Shown: piece after piece, positions 23,072-33,791 of the stretch | Layout of the letters: each line of letters starts with the position of its first letter | How positions within the stretch are numbered: the stretch's first letter is position 1 | Assembly (NCBI GenBank): GCA_027422505.1 | Contig: JAPQWV010000028.1 | Coordinates: 3,076,001 to 3,140,000 of the forward strand | Length of the DNA: 64,000 nt | Source: Craterostigma plantagineum | Lineage: Eukaryota; Streptophyta; Magnoliopsida; Lamiales; Linderniaceae | Reading direction: 5' to 3' | Translations under genes and position numbers: made by a program | The notes under the pieces: model-generated | The model's input: the letters and a program-made list of their open reading frames with translations, nothing else | What the model was told of the DNA's origin: nothing | Databases searched by the model: none

Positions 23072-23703
23072 CTACAAACATAACAGACTTGGTCAATATA
23101 ACCATGTCCAACTCAAAAACAATGCAAAAACCATGCTCATTCAACAAGAATCCCGACATAAGGTTCTTGCAAATTTCTAGTACGTATAACACGTCATCTT
23201 GAGCTGCACGTTTCCTTTCCCTTCCACGGTAGCCGCCGCCGAATTTCCCATGTAGATATTTTCTTCTTCATCCGTCTCATAAGTTGAGAAAAAGCTTCAG
23301 TTCGTGCGAACATGTCTTGTCGCATCATACTGATCAACCATTCCTTTAGATTCCATCCGACCATGTTCACTTCCAAAAAACTACAGAAAAGCTCGTATCA
23401 TCAACATCCTTGGTGTCGTCTCTTACCATATTGGCCTCATGGCTCCTTTATTGGTGGCGACAGTCCGACGACTTGTTGCCCAGTTTGCCGCAGTTGAACC
23501 ATTTTCCCTTGAATTTATAGTTCGGCTTTGCGATGCCTCCGGTCGCCCTGAGTTTCGCATTTGGTTTAAGCATGCATCTGCCATTCTTGCCATGCTCCAC
23601 CACGTTTGCCTTTGTTTCAGATAAGTTCGACACTCTCTTTTCAAATATTTTGTTGTCTTCTTCGATTCGAAGTCTAACAATCAAATCCTCCAAAGACAAC
23701 TGT
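23072..23703 (-). pseudogene. Copia Gag/protease remnant CZ
   Basis: Minus strand. 23699-23448 gives MSLEDLIVRLRIEEDN, a conserved late-Gag helix of one copia lineage, then a knuckle WFNCGKLGNKSSDC with its His replaced by Asn. Downstream, frameshifted pieces carry the protease region (EVNMVGWNLKEWL, then MGNSA and LYVLEICKNLMSGFLLNEHGF). It is cut on the right at 23703 by an LTR-like sequence and on the left at 23071. A fossil of low integrity. Confidence 0.75.
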
Positions 23704-24015
23704 CAGGAACCAAAACCAAAATAATACATCGTTCTATGCATTATACGAATTTCTATATTTGCATAAATAGTTTCATAGTATATGAATATAAATATTACGG
23801 AAGGGACTAAGGTATAATAAATTAGGATGGTTGAAATGAAATTAGTAATATGAATAAATGTCAATTGAGACTGCAAGGCTGCAGGATTGCACGACTGCTA
23901 GTTTGCACTACCACGAGGCTGCACCACTGCAGGGAACTTCAGCTGCTGCCCGGCGGTGACACTCCAGTAAGGCTGCAAGACTGTGAGCTTGCATGACTGC
24001 ACTGATATTAGCAAT
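23704..24015. repeat. LTR-like start truncated by element SA
   Basis: No gene. It begins TGTCAGGAACC exactly where CZ gag is interrupted, so it may be the first 312 bp of an LTR whose remainder lies beyond SA. 23872-23998 contains several GGCTGCA/CTGCA words (GCTGCAAGACTG type). Identity unknown. Confidence 0.35.
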
Positions 24016-24812
24016 TGTGGACCTTTTTGGTTCATGAACGTTAGAGAGTTTTGATGTACTATGTAATTGTAATGACGTTAGGTCTATAAATTAAGCAATT
24101 CGATAAATGACCATATGATGTCTAAGTATATGAAAATATTCAAACATGCATTGATTATGAGCTATAAATTGTTAAAGTGTTGAAAAATTGATTCGCATAT
24201 GATTCTGTGATCTATTGGTGAAACTGTGTGATCGCATGTTATAGGCAGCCCATGTAATAGGTTATATTGTTCTGTGCTATATATGGAAATAATGCATGAT
24301 ATATCCTACTGAGTTATAAAAGGAAAATATGCTGTTTATATATGGAAAGTGATATATCCGCTGCAGTCCGTTTATTCCTGAACGAAAATCTCATCTGCGA
24401 TTCTTTACATGCTTTCCACTTAATTTAATGTGCAATATTAAATTGATATCTTTCCTTATACTTATTGGAATATTAGATTTAGGAAAGATCTGATTTAATT
24501 GACTTTGTGGATAAGGTGCTTTTATATGGTATATGCTAGAAACGGATGTGATCTCTGAAATAAGGAAAGTTGTGGCATGGCATGTTAATTAGTGATAGCT
24601 GTGATCTGATCTGATTTATGTGCTAACCATGGTAAATATATTGATCTGATGCTATGTGCTATACATGGAAAACGTTTGATATGATGCTATCTCATGTGCT
24701 ATAGATGGAAAGTAATTATGGGTTAACTTATTCTAGAAACTGATAGCAGGGAATCACATATAGAAAGTTCTGTTATGGTAAATATAATGCGAAATGATTG
24801 AATATGCCTTGA
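24016..24812 (+). repeat. SA 5' LTR fragment
   Basis: Begins TGTGGACCTTTTTGG (the 3' copy has TGTTGACC) and stays similar to 62499-63287 with scattered differences until GCCTTGA, then stops abruptly. The rest of the LTR, primer site and gag N-terminus are missing. Confidence 0.85.
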
Positions 24813-25862
24813 TGACACGCTGAAATACTAGCAAGTGTACTAGGTCGTGCAAGTAGTAAAACGGACGAAGTCCGAGTATCGATCCACAAAGACAACTTGA
24901 TTAATTCTACGATATTAATCCTAATTCTAATTTAGACTAAGAGAATTTTTTTGGTTTTGATGATTTGATAAAATAGACAAAAGCACATTAAAATAGATGC
25001 AAATAAAATAAATGAGATAAAGATCAACTGACGACGAACGTGATCAAGGCACATACTCGGCACGTATTAATCCTACGTATTCATGCAATCAATTTCTGTT
25101 TAATCAATATAAACTAGAAGGTAGAAATTCCTAATATACGCGCTACCCGTTATTCACGTAACGAGCGACCCTATGCGATAATGACCAATCTCTATATTCC
25201 TATAAGATCGCAATCACTTCACACGCCTTCCGCTTTATGAATTTCCCCGAGTTTAGACGCTTTCGGCGCCTAAGGTCTCGAAAACCACACGTACGAAACC
25301 GAGTTCCATCTCTGGTCGGTTTTACGTCGCGGTGTTCCTATATTTATTATTCTGACCGGTCTAATCACTTTTTCAGTCTCATAAACCAATCAAAAATCAT
25401 ACACATGGTGATCAAGCATACGCAAGCATTAAACTCAAACATAGAACACGTAACTAAATTTATACGGTTAAATAAAATACGAATAGCATTACTACAAATT
25501 CATAATCCGGCCTAATACGGCCTCAATCACAAGAAAACTTAAGAGAACATATTAATAAAATAAAGGCACAAAAATATTCAAAGACATATAGGAAAATAAT
25601 ATAGAACTTCGCTTTTCACGGAAGGAATGCCTCGCCAGCCGTCGATATTTTTCTATTGTCGCAGCTCGTCTTCTTTTCAGCCGTAGGTTTTCCTTCTCTT
25701 TATTCGCTGCCAAGCTCGTATATGATTCGCTGTGCAAAAGATTTTTATTTCAGCCGTAAGGTCCTCCCCCTGATTCGCTGCTATCCTCCCTTTATATAGA
25801 AGAAATCAGCCGACTTATATTTTGAAAATATTCCACCGACTTCATATGATTGGCCACTTTGC
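24813..25862. other. Unclassified repeat-like sequence replacing the SA leader and gag N-terminus
   Basis: About 1.05 kb with no credible gene. It begins TGACACGCTGAAATACTAGC exactly at the SA LTR breakpoint and ends close to the SA zinc knuckle. The AGCAAGTGTACTAGG and CGAGTATCGATCCAC words resemble noncoding ends of plant LTR-derived repeats, from memory only. No terminal repeat or TSD found, so it probably came with a deletion. Confidence 0.4.
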
Positions 25863-26866
25863 ATGCAGAAATTCTTCAAATGCAACAAACCAGGCCACTT
25901 CGCCGCAAACTGCCCGATGGAAAACGGTGACAAAAAGATAAAGAAGCAGAAAGCAATGGTCACAAATTGGGAAGAGGCCGGAAGTGAAGAGGAGGAAGAT
26001 CTCGCCTACATGGCCGATGATGATCAGGTATCTTCCTCATCCACTATTATGAAAATACTTATTCTGAATGAATTATATGCTAGGAAAGATGAATCTCATA
26101 ATAACGCTTCCTCAGTACCTGAAAATGAAAAGGAAGAAATGTTTAAAATAATTCAAAACATAGAAAGGAGAATTAAGTCTCTCAACTCACAAGTAAAGAA
26201 ATTGGTTAGGCAACGTGATGACGTAGCTAGAGAAAAGCACCGAACGGATCTAGAAAATGAACGTTTAAGAGCCGAGCTAGAAACTTTTAAGGAAGAAAAA
26301 GCCTTGTGTAATTGTGAAGAGCTTAGAAAGCAAAATAGTGATATATCTAGGGACATCGCTTTTCTTAAGGATTCCTTAGAAGAAAAAGCACGTACTGTTG
26401 ATAGACTTCTTGAAGGAAAACAAAATCTTGATATGTTACTCAGTATTCCTAGAAATGTTGGAAAATCAGGGATAGGATATTCCATGATACCTGAACACAC
26501 TGCACCACAAACTGTTAGAAAGCCTAAGTGTTTTTCATGTGGCCGTCACGGTCATTACTCTTAACAACTATTTTTTTAAGAAAGCGGATAAGTCTAGATT
26601 TGTCTGGAGGCGAAAACAGGTTCCTGAGAATCAAAACACTGATCTACCTGTGTTTAAGAGATCAAAGTCTGTGACACCTGATATATCACGTGTTAAGAGG
26701 AGTTATTTTGCCGCTAACCTTTTAGGACCCAATCAAAGTTGGGCACCTCAGAAAAGAATTGATTCATGCAGGTACAAAGAAGAAAATCCAACAAGAAAAA
26801 CAAGTGGTATCTCGAGAGTGGGTGTTCCCACCATATGACATGTGATATCAGTAAGTTTGTGTCGGT
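25863..26866 (+). pseudogene. SA Gag C-terminal part and protease start
   Basis: Starts at a zinc knuckle (CNKPGHFAANC), then an acidic stretch and a long coiled coil (about residues 75-190 of the 25863-26564 frame; RIKSLNSQVKKLVRQ, ENERLRAELETF). A second knuckle begins (CFSCGRHGHYS) and is cut by a TAA at 26562. A shifted frame continues to the protease core near 26805-26866, where the catalytic Asp is Glu (LESGCSHHM). The gypsy solo LTR interrupts here; the frame resumes at 38580. The ATG at 25863 is not the natural start. Confidence 0.8.
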
Positions 26867-27862
26867 GAAAGTGTAATATCCGTAAAATCTAATTACGGAA
26901 TTTGCAGTATAACTGTAATACCCATAAAATCTAATTACGGAATTTGCAATATCACTAGCGGTGAAAGTAGTTAAATTGAGACTTTATTGGATTAAATAAG
27001 TAAAGAAGTTAAGACTATATAGGAGAATCAGTTGTAGCACACAAATTATTTTATGAACAAATGAACTAATATTTTGTGTGCTTTACATGACTTGTATGTT
27101 ATGTGAATTACGTGCTACATAATATGTGTATGTTACATGTTCTACGATATTATTTGTGCCTATATGACTACATGCAATATAGGATAGGCACTTTACAGGA
27201 TATATGACTTATATGACGTGATAAGGGCTTAGAAGAAATTTAAATATCATTTATGTAGACAATATAGATAGCTCGGCGAATACAAGGTAGAAAGAATTAG
27301 CATTAATCAATTTCAACATCAACATGTACTAGAGTCGGCCGATTTCCCAAATATATAAGAGCTAAAGAGTAGAATCGACCGATTGATACATGAAGGATAG
27401 GAATTCGGTCGATGCAATTTATGTGAGTGGTAATATTCGCTGAATTAAAGGGAATGACAATCGATCGATTCCATACATGTAAGTTGAATTGAATAGTTAG
27501 GATCGAGTAATGATGGGCTTGGAAATGGGATACCCAATCGGGCGAATCCCATGTAAAATAAATAAATAGAATTAACAATTGATCGATTGCTACATGAAAC
27601 ATGAAAATTCAATCGGTACACAAACTTTGACTAATGATGACTTATATATAGAATGAATAAGTAGATGACACGTAAGGCTTCCTTAACCTAAGATGTAAAA
27701 ATAAATTGCTTAGTCACCTAGTGGTCAACTCAAGCACAAATTGTCCAAGCATAATACTTATCAACTAAACTAAAGTAACGTTGAAGAGTTCAGGTAAGGA
27801 ACTAAAAGATAAAGAAAACCTCATAAGAAATCGCATGAATCAACGTGAATAGTGAACGAGAG

Positions 27863-28605
27863 TGTTAATGTCGAAGATTTCGAGAAGATTTTGTCTTCCT
27901 TCCCCTAAATAAGTGGAGCACCTACATGCCAAAAATAGAAGATTGCAACTACCAAATATGGAAGATATGAGATCAACCAATAAGGAGAGAAGATCGAATC
28001 AAATGTTTACTATATTTGGAGAGATCTTCAAGGAGATATTTTAGAAGATATTCAAGGGATCTTTTACCAATTCAATGAGGAGCCAAGGCCTATAAAAGAA
28101 GGATTTTCGAGCTGTCATAAGTGTGCTTTTGGACGAGAAATTCGAGAGCTTTCATGGAGTCTATTTTGAGCGACATATTGAGCGAAAATCATGAGCAAAG
28201 CACATGTCGAGTTTGAGCGATTTTACGTGTCACGAGAGTGTCTTTTTAGCCTAGTATTTCGTTTGCAAAAGTCTTAGGACTTTGTAGGTTTGCAGAATCG
28301 TTAGATTCGTAGTTTGCAGAATCGTTTAGATTCGTAGTTTTTCTAGGCTTGTTTTTACTGTCTTCGGATAGTTATTTTGCCATCCATTGCTGTTAGTGGA
28401 ATTTCGCCTTGAGGCACGCAGCAAGTTTTTATAACTTGCTGCACAATTTACATCTCGTGTTCACCATCTTTCTTTACTAAGTTCGTTAAATATTCCGCTG
28501 TTCGTTCTGTGTTGGCGTCAGTGTCGACCCAACATTTGGTCCAACATTTAGTCACCAGTTTTAGAACTTAGTATTATACATCCATATCGTACCGGGACCA
28601 CTTCA
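27863..28605 (+). repeat. SB 5' LTR
   Basis: 743 bp, TGTTAATGTCG to CCACTTCA. The only difference seen from the 3' LTR is CACATGTCG here versus CACATATCG there. It contains the direct repeat AGAATCGTTAGATTCG / AGAATCGTTTAGATTCG near 28295-28340 and a CCCAACATTTGGTCCAACA stretch near 28529-28547. Confidence 0.95.
28091..28098 (+). promoter_or_regulatory. SB LTR TATA box
   Basis: TATAAAAG 228 bp into the 5' LTR, with an upstream CCAAT near 27975. The same box is at 35437-35444 in the 3' LTR. Likely the core promoter for genomic RNA. Confidence 0.7.
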
Positions 28606-28608
28606 AAG

Positions 28609-28620
28609 TGGTATCAGAGC
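28609..28620 (+). promoter_or_regulatory. SB primer binding site
   Basis: TGGTATCAGAGC three bases after the 5' LTR; initiator-Met tRNA type. Confidence 0.92.
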
Positions 28621-28658
28621 CGACGCTTGACGTTACTAAGCGCTGAAGATCATCTACA

Positions 28659-31600
28659 ATGGATGTTACAAGCTCAAACTACATCGGCAAAGTCCCTGTG
28701 TTAGACGGCTCCAATTATGCGTATTGGAAGGTTCGTGTTCGGCAGTGTATTAAGTCCATCGATGTGCGAGCATGGGAAGCAGTTCTCCATGGCTATACGT
28801 CACCAAAGACTGCACGAGATGTTGATGGCGAAGTCGTGGATAAGCCTGTCGAGCAGTGGACGATCGCTGAGAGGAACGCGGCAGAATTCAACGACAAGGC
28901 ACTCAACGCCATCTACTCATCCGTGGATATGTTTATGTTTAAGATCATCCAAAATTGTTCTACTGCGCAAACTGCGTGGGATCTGCTTCAGCAGTACTGT
29001 GAAGGCGACGCAAGTGTGCGTGAAACCAAGCTACGCCTACTCCTTAGTCAGTTCGAGAATATCAGAATGAAGGAAGATGAAGATATTAGCACGTACTTTG
29101 GAAAGCTGTTGACGATCTCAAGCGAGTGCGCCAGCCTAGGAGATCCGATGACAAACAAGGTATTAAACTCTAAAGCTCTTCGTACACTAACCGAAAAATT
29201 CAATGTGAAGGTATCGGCGATCGAGGAATCATACAACCTAGCAAACATGGACTTCAATGTCTTGATGAACATCTTGAAGAACTTCGAGACCAACCTTGAA
29301 GTTCAAAAGAGGGCATCACGCGGCAAAAGCCTTGCGTTAGTCAGTCAACCATCCAAGGTTCAGACCGAGGATGACTCTGACAATGAGGATGATACAGCCA
29401 TGCTGGTGAAGAACTTCGCAAAGTTTCTCAAGATGAAGAAGAACGCTGAGAAAAATGTTGTCCCGAATGCTGGTCCAACATTTAGGAGGGGGCAGAATGT
29501 TAAAGCTGATTCCTCGTCTGCTCCTCCGTTCTTCAAACGCAAACCAGATGGAAAGAAGAAGAACATCAACTATGAATCTGTAAGATGCTATGAATGCCAA
29601 GGATGGGGTCATTTCGCCAACGAATGTGCAAACACTCTTCGCAAGTACGGAAAGGCGATGTGGATCGAGCTGTCTGACGATGAAGATGAAGAACTGTGTG
29701 CTAAGGAGACCAAGCAAACATCAGTGACCATTCAGTCCTTCTCAGACAGCGAAGACAACGAAGATAATCAGATAGGCTTCACTGCGGTAACGGATGTTGA
29801 GCAGAATGTTGATTCAACATCTAACTCAGCATCTGAAAAACAGATTATATTTGATTATGATGACTCAAACTGTTTTGATGGGTTTTTAAGTTCTGATGAT
29901 GCAGATTTAGAAACAGACGATTGTGCAGCTATGAAGCGATTGTCCACACAATTTGAAATAGAAAAGGCGAAAAATGCACAACTAAAAGCCGCCGTAAAAG
30001 TGTTGTCCGAGGAGAATGAAAAGAACGAAAAGGTGATCGAAGGCCTTCTTGATGGGATGAACAAAATGGAAGCTGCTCTAACACGAAAGGACAAAGAGAT
30101 CGACCAGCTACAGAAGCGAGTCGATGAGGCTGACGAGACGTTTGCGAGAATGAACAAGGGTAAATCAACCCTTGATGAGGTATTATCTCTAGGTATTTTT
30201 GATAAGCAAGGTCTAGGTTTCAATACTGAGCCCATTAATGAAGTCCCTAAACCTGTGCCACATGCTCAGCCTAAGATAGTCTTTGTTAAAGAAAAGTCGC
30301 ATGTTTCGATTGATCCTATTATAACTGCGAGTGTTAAGAAGAATCCTAAGCACGCTACTGTTAAGTCTAAGGATAGATCATTTAAATGTCATCACTGCAT
30401 GCAATTTGGTCATATCAAACCGTTTTGCTGGAAGTTGAAGGGGGAGATTTCTGCGAAGAAATCGATGTCGGCTGAAATGTCGTCCAACATTTCGCTCAAC
30501 ATTGAGAAATCAGTGCTCGAAGGAATGTCTGGTGAGATTTCGGCTGGCTCACCTTCAAATTCTGGTACTTCAAATGCTGTTTTATCATCTAAGAAGGTTT
30601 GGGTAGAGAAGTCCGTACATAAGTGCAATGTAGTCTATACCTCTTTGCGAGCTAACGTGACAGGTTCTTGGTACTTCGATAGCGGGTGTTCCCGACATAT
30701 GACGGGTACCAAAGAATACCTTAGTGAGTACATGCCCTTAAATAGTGGATCTGTGACGTTTGGTGGAGGTGCTAAAGGACGGATTCTCGGTCGAGGCAGA
30801 TTGAACGTGCCCGATTTCCCGAAGCTGAGCAACGTTCTACACGTCGACGGGCTTGTTGCTAATTTGATTAGTATAAGCCAACTTTGCGACGACGACCTGG
30901 AGGTAAGATTTAATAAGGGATGTTGTGAGGTTTTTAACAGCAATGGTGTTCGAGTTATGGCAGGTAAACGATCGAGTGATAACTGCTACTTAGTCGGAGA
31001 CAAATCCAGTTCGAAGGACGTGTGCCAACTATCGAAGGCCGAAGACGATGTCATTCTTTGGCATTACAAACTGGGCCATGTCAACTACCGAACGCTGGAG
31101 CAACTTATCAAACACGACGCGATCAGAGGCATTCCAAAGCTTAAGGAGTTTGGTAAGGTTGTTTGTGAGTCATGTTTGAAGGGTAAGCAAGTGCATGCTA
31201 GCCATAATGTTGACCAACATGCTGCCCAACATTTTAAAACTGCTCATTGTTTTCAGCTTATTCACATGGATTTGATGGGTCCGATGGAAGTAGATAGCAT
31301 TGGTGGTAGGAAATATGCTTATGTGCTCGTTGATGATTACTCTAGATATGCATGGATTTTCTTTCTTAAGGAAAAATCTGAGTCGTTCGATTTCTTCAAA
31401 AAGTTTTGTGCTATGATTAAAAATAATTTCAGTGCTTCGATTTTTCGTATTAGGTCTGACCATGGTAGGGAATTTGAGAATCAATTGTTTGACGAATTTT
31501 GTGATAGAAAAGGTATTATTCATGAGTATTCATCTCCTAAGACGCCCCAACAAAATGGGGTAGCCGAAAGGAAGAATAGGACTTTACAAGAAATGGCACG

Positions 31601-33791
31601 TGTTATGTTGCATTCTAAGAGTCTTTCTAAGAGGTTTTGGGCTGAAGCATTGCATACGGCATGTCATATAGCTAATCGTGTGTTCTTTCGTCATGGTACT
31701 AAAATGACTTCGTATGAATTGTTGAATGGAAAAAAGCCTACTGTCAAGTACTTTCATGTTTTTGGATGCTACTGTTATATGCTTAATGATCGTGAGTACT
31801 TGACCAAATTTGATTCGAAGAGTGATAAATGTATCTTCTTAGGTTATTCCTCGAATAGTCGTGCTTATCGAGTGTACAATTTGCGATTGAAATCTGTTCA
31901 GGAATCTATTAATATAGTTTTTGATGATGCTACTGACCTAAGCAGAAATGCTCCACAAGTTGATATTTCAGATGTTATTCAAGCTGCCAGTGAGACAGAG
32001 GTTAATGTGGAGGAAAATGTCGAGCCAGCATCTGAATCAACATCTGCACCTGAACAGACTGATGAGGCTGGACCTAGTGAAGTTCGAAGGGATCCCCCAC
32101 CTAAGATACAGAAAGACCATCCCACTGACCTAATCATCGGAGATCTGAATGAAGGAAGAAAAACCAGAGACAAGCCGCGTAAGGATTATAAATCTATGGT
32201 AAGGAACGTATGCATGAATTCTGTATACGCTGAGGTACGGTTTAATTGTTTTGTTTCTGAAGTAGAACCTAAGAATGTCCTTGAAGCTCTCAAGGATAAT
32301 TTCTGGATAAATGCGATGCAAGAGGAACTCTTGCAGTTTGAGAAAAACCGAGTATGGAGCTTAGTTCCACGGCCGAAAGACATTAATGTCATAGGCACTA
32401 AGTGGATTTTTAAGAATAAGTCTGATGAGCATGGTAGAGTAGTTAGGAACAAAGCGCGTCTAGTTGCCCAAGGCTATACACAAGTCGAGGGAATTGATTT
32501 CGATGAGACATTTGCCCCCGTTGCTAGACTTGAATCGATTAGGTTATTGCTTGCTATTGCATGTTGGCTCAACATTACCTTACATCAAATGGATGTTAAG
32601 GGTGCGTTCTTGAATGGTTATATTGATAAAGAAATTTATGTTGAGCAGCCTAAAGGATTTGAAGATCCACATTTTCCTAATCACGCTTGTAAGTTGCAGA
32701 AAGCGCTTTATGGACTTAAGCAGGCGCCTAGAGCTTGGTATGGTAGGTTGACGACATTCCTACTTGAGTTTGGGTTCATGCGAGGAGAAGCTGATCGCAC
32801 ACTCTTTGTAAAAAGAGTTGGTGCAGATATTTTAATAGCCCAGATTTATGTAGATGATATTGTTTTTGGCTCTAAGTCTCAAACCATGTTAGACCATTTC
32901 GTACATGCTATGACTTCTACTTTCGAAATGAGTATGATTGGTGAGCTAACATTTTTCTTAGGCCTGCAGATTAAGCAAAGCAACGACGGTATTTTCTTGT
33001 CCCAGGAGAAGTATGCGAGAAACACAGTGAAAAAATTCGGACTAGATACTGCCAAGGTAATGAAAACACCGATGGGTTCGACACAGAAGGTAAGTAAAGA
33101 TAATGTTGGACAGAATGTTGACCCCACATTGTATCGTTCCATGATAGGCAGTCTTTTATATCTTTCAGCGAGTAGACCTGATATTATGTTTAGTGTTTGT
33201 GTTTGCGCTAGATATCAGGCTGAGCCAAAAATTTCCCATTTAAATGCTCTGAAGAGAATACTAAGATATATAAGTGGCTCGTGTAGCTTAGGGTTATGGT
33301 TCTCGAAAGATACTAACACGAATCTTGTAGGCTACAGCGATGCTGATTGGGCAGGTGACGAGGATGATCGCAAGAGCACAAGTGGTGGCTGTTTCTTCTT
33401 AGGTAACAACCTAGCTGCATGGTACAGTAAGAAACAGAGTTGTGTGTCTTTATCTACTGCTGAGTCTGAGTATGTTGCTGCGGGTAGTTGCTGTACGCAA
33501 TTAATGTGGTTGAATAGCATGTTGTGTGACTATGGTTTAGAGTGCGAATCTGTTCTCATGTATTGTGATAACCTTAGTGCCATCAACATATCTAAGAACC
33601 CTATCCAACATTCACGCACGAAGCATATAGATATAAGACATCATTTTCTGAGAGATATGGTAGAGAAAGAATTAGTTCGCATTGATCATATAGACACGAA
33701 ACATCAGTTAGCTGACATTTTCACGAAAGCATTGGATTTTGAAAGGTTTTCGGACCTGAAAAAGTCCATAGGTTTGCATCAGTCTGTCTGA
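28659..33791 (+). CDS. SB Gag-Pol polyprotein, intact
   Basis: One 1710-residue frame; the ATG is 38 bases after the primer site. Order by residue: copia Gag (about 1-300), zinc knuckle 310-323 (CYECQGWGHFANEC), acidic and coiled-coil segment (about 430-510), second knuckle from 577 (CHHCMQFGHIKPFC), protease with DSG at 674-676, GAG-pre-integrase (WHYKLGH from 801), integrase Asp871, Asp934 and Glu970 (spacing 62 and 35, the DD35E pattern), RT with YVDD at 1397-1400, RNase H Asp1561, Glu1602, Asp1637 and Asp1686. Integrase before RT is the copia order. No catalytic residue is missing. Gag and Pol share a frame with no stop or shift between them, so their ratio must be set another way. Confidence 0.96.
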   Translation: MDVTSSNYIGKVPVLDGSNYAYWKVRVRQCIKSIDVRAWEAVLHGYTSPKTARDVDGEVVDKPVEQWTIAERNAAEFNDKALNAIYSSVDMFMFKIIQNCSTAQTAWDLLQQYCEGDASVRETKLRLLLSQFENIRMKEDEDISTYFGKLLTISSECASLGDPMTNKVLNSKALRTLTEKFNVKVSAIEESYNLANMDFNVLMNILKNFETNLEVQKRASRGKSLALVSQPSKVQTEDDSDNEDDTAMLVKNFAKFLKMKKNAEKNVVPNAGPTFRRGQNVKADSSSAPPFFKRKPDGKKKNINYESVRCYECQGWGHFANECANTLRKYGKAMWIELSDDEDEELCAKETKQTSVTIQSFSDSEDNEDNQIGFTAVTDVEQNVDSTSNSASEKQIIFDYDDSNCFDGFLSSDDADLETDDCAAMKRLSTQFEIEKAKNAQLKAAVKVLSEENEKNEKVIEGLLDGMNKMEAALTRKDKEIDQLQKRVDEADETFARMNKGKSTLDEVLSLGIFDKQGLGFNTEPINEVPKPVPHAQPKIVFVKEKSHVSIDPIITASVKKNPKHATVKSKDRSFKCHHCMQFGHIKPFCWKLKGEISAKKSMSAEMSSNISLNIEKSVLEGMSGEISAGSPSNSGTSNAVLSSKKVWVEKSVHKCNVVYTSLRANVTGSWYFDSGCSRHMTGTKEYLSEYMPLNSGSVTFGGGAKGRILGRGRLNVPDFPKLSNVLHVDGLVANLISISQLCDDDLEVRFNKGCCEVFNSNGVRVMAGKRSSDNCYLVGDKSSSKDVCQLSKAEDDVILWHYKLGHVNYRTLEQLIKHDAIRGIPKLKEFGKVVCESCLKGKQVHASHNVDQHAAQHFKTAHCFQLIHMDLMGPMEVDSIGGRKYAYVLVDDYSRYAWIFFLKEKSESFDFFKKFCAMIKNNFSASIFRIRSDHGREFENQLFDEFCDRKGIIHEYSSPKTPQQNGVAERKNRTLQEMARVMLHSKSLSKRFWAEALHTACHIANRVFFRHGTKMTSYELLNGKKPTVKYFHVFGCYCYMLNDREYLTKFDSKSDKCIFLGYSSNSRAYRVYNLRLKSVQESINIVFDDATDLSRNAPQVDISDVIQAASETEVNVEENVEPASESTSAPEQTDEAGPSEVRRDPPPKIQKDHPTDLIIGDLNEGRKTRDKPRKDYKSMVRNVCMNSVYAEVRFNCFVSEVEPKNVLEALKDNFWINAMQEELLQFEKNRVWSLVPRPKDINVIGTKWIFKNKSDEHGRVVRNKARLVAQGYTQVEGIDFDETFAPVARLESIRLLLAIACWLNITLHQMDVKGAFLNGYIDKEIYVEQPKGFEDPHFPNHACKLQKALYGLKQAPRAWYGRLTTFLLEFGFMRGEADRTLFVKRVGADILIAQIYVDDIVFGSKSQTMLDHFVHAMTSTFEMSMIGELTFFLGLQIKQSNDGIFLSQEKYARNTVKKFGLDTAKVMKTPMGSTQKVSKDNVGQNVDPTLYRSMIGSLLYLSASRPDIMFSVCVCARYQAEPKISHLNALKRILRYISGSCSLGLWFSKDTNTNLVGYSDADWAGDEDDRKSTSGGCFFLGNNLAAWYSKKQSCVSLSTAESEYVAAGSCCTQLMWLNSMLCDYGLECESVLMYCDNLSAINISKNPIQHSRTKHIDIRHHFLRDMVEKELVRIDHIDTKHQLADIFTKALDFERFSDLKKSIGLHQSV

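Noticed and set aside
24813..25862. Complete nested insertion in the SA 5' LTR
   Set aside because: The SA sequence does not resume in register on the right side, so a deletion is needed and ends cannot be proven.
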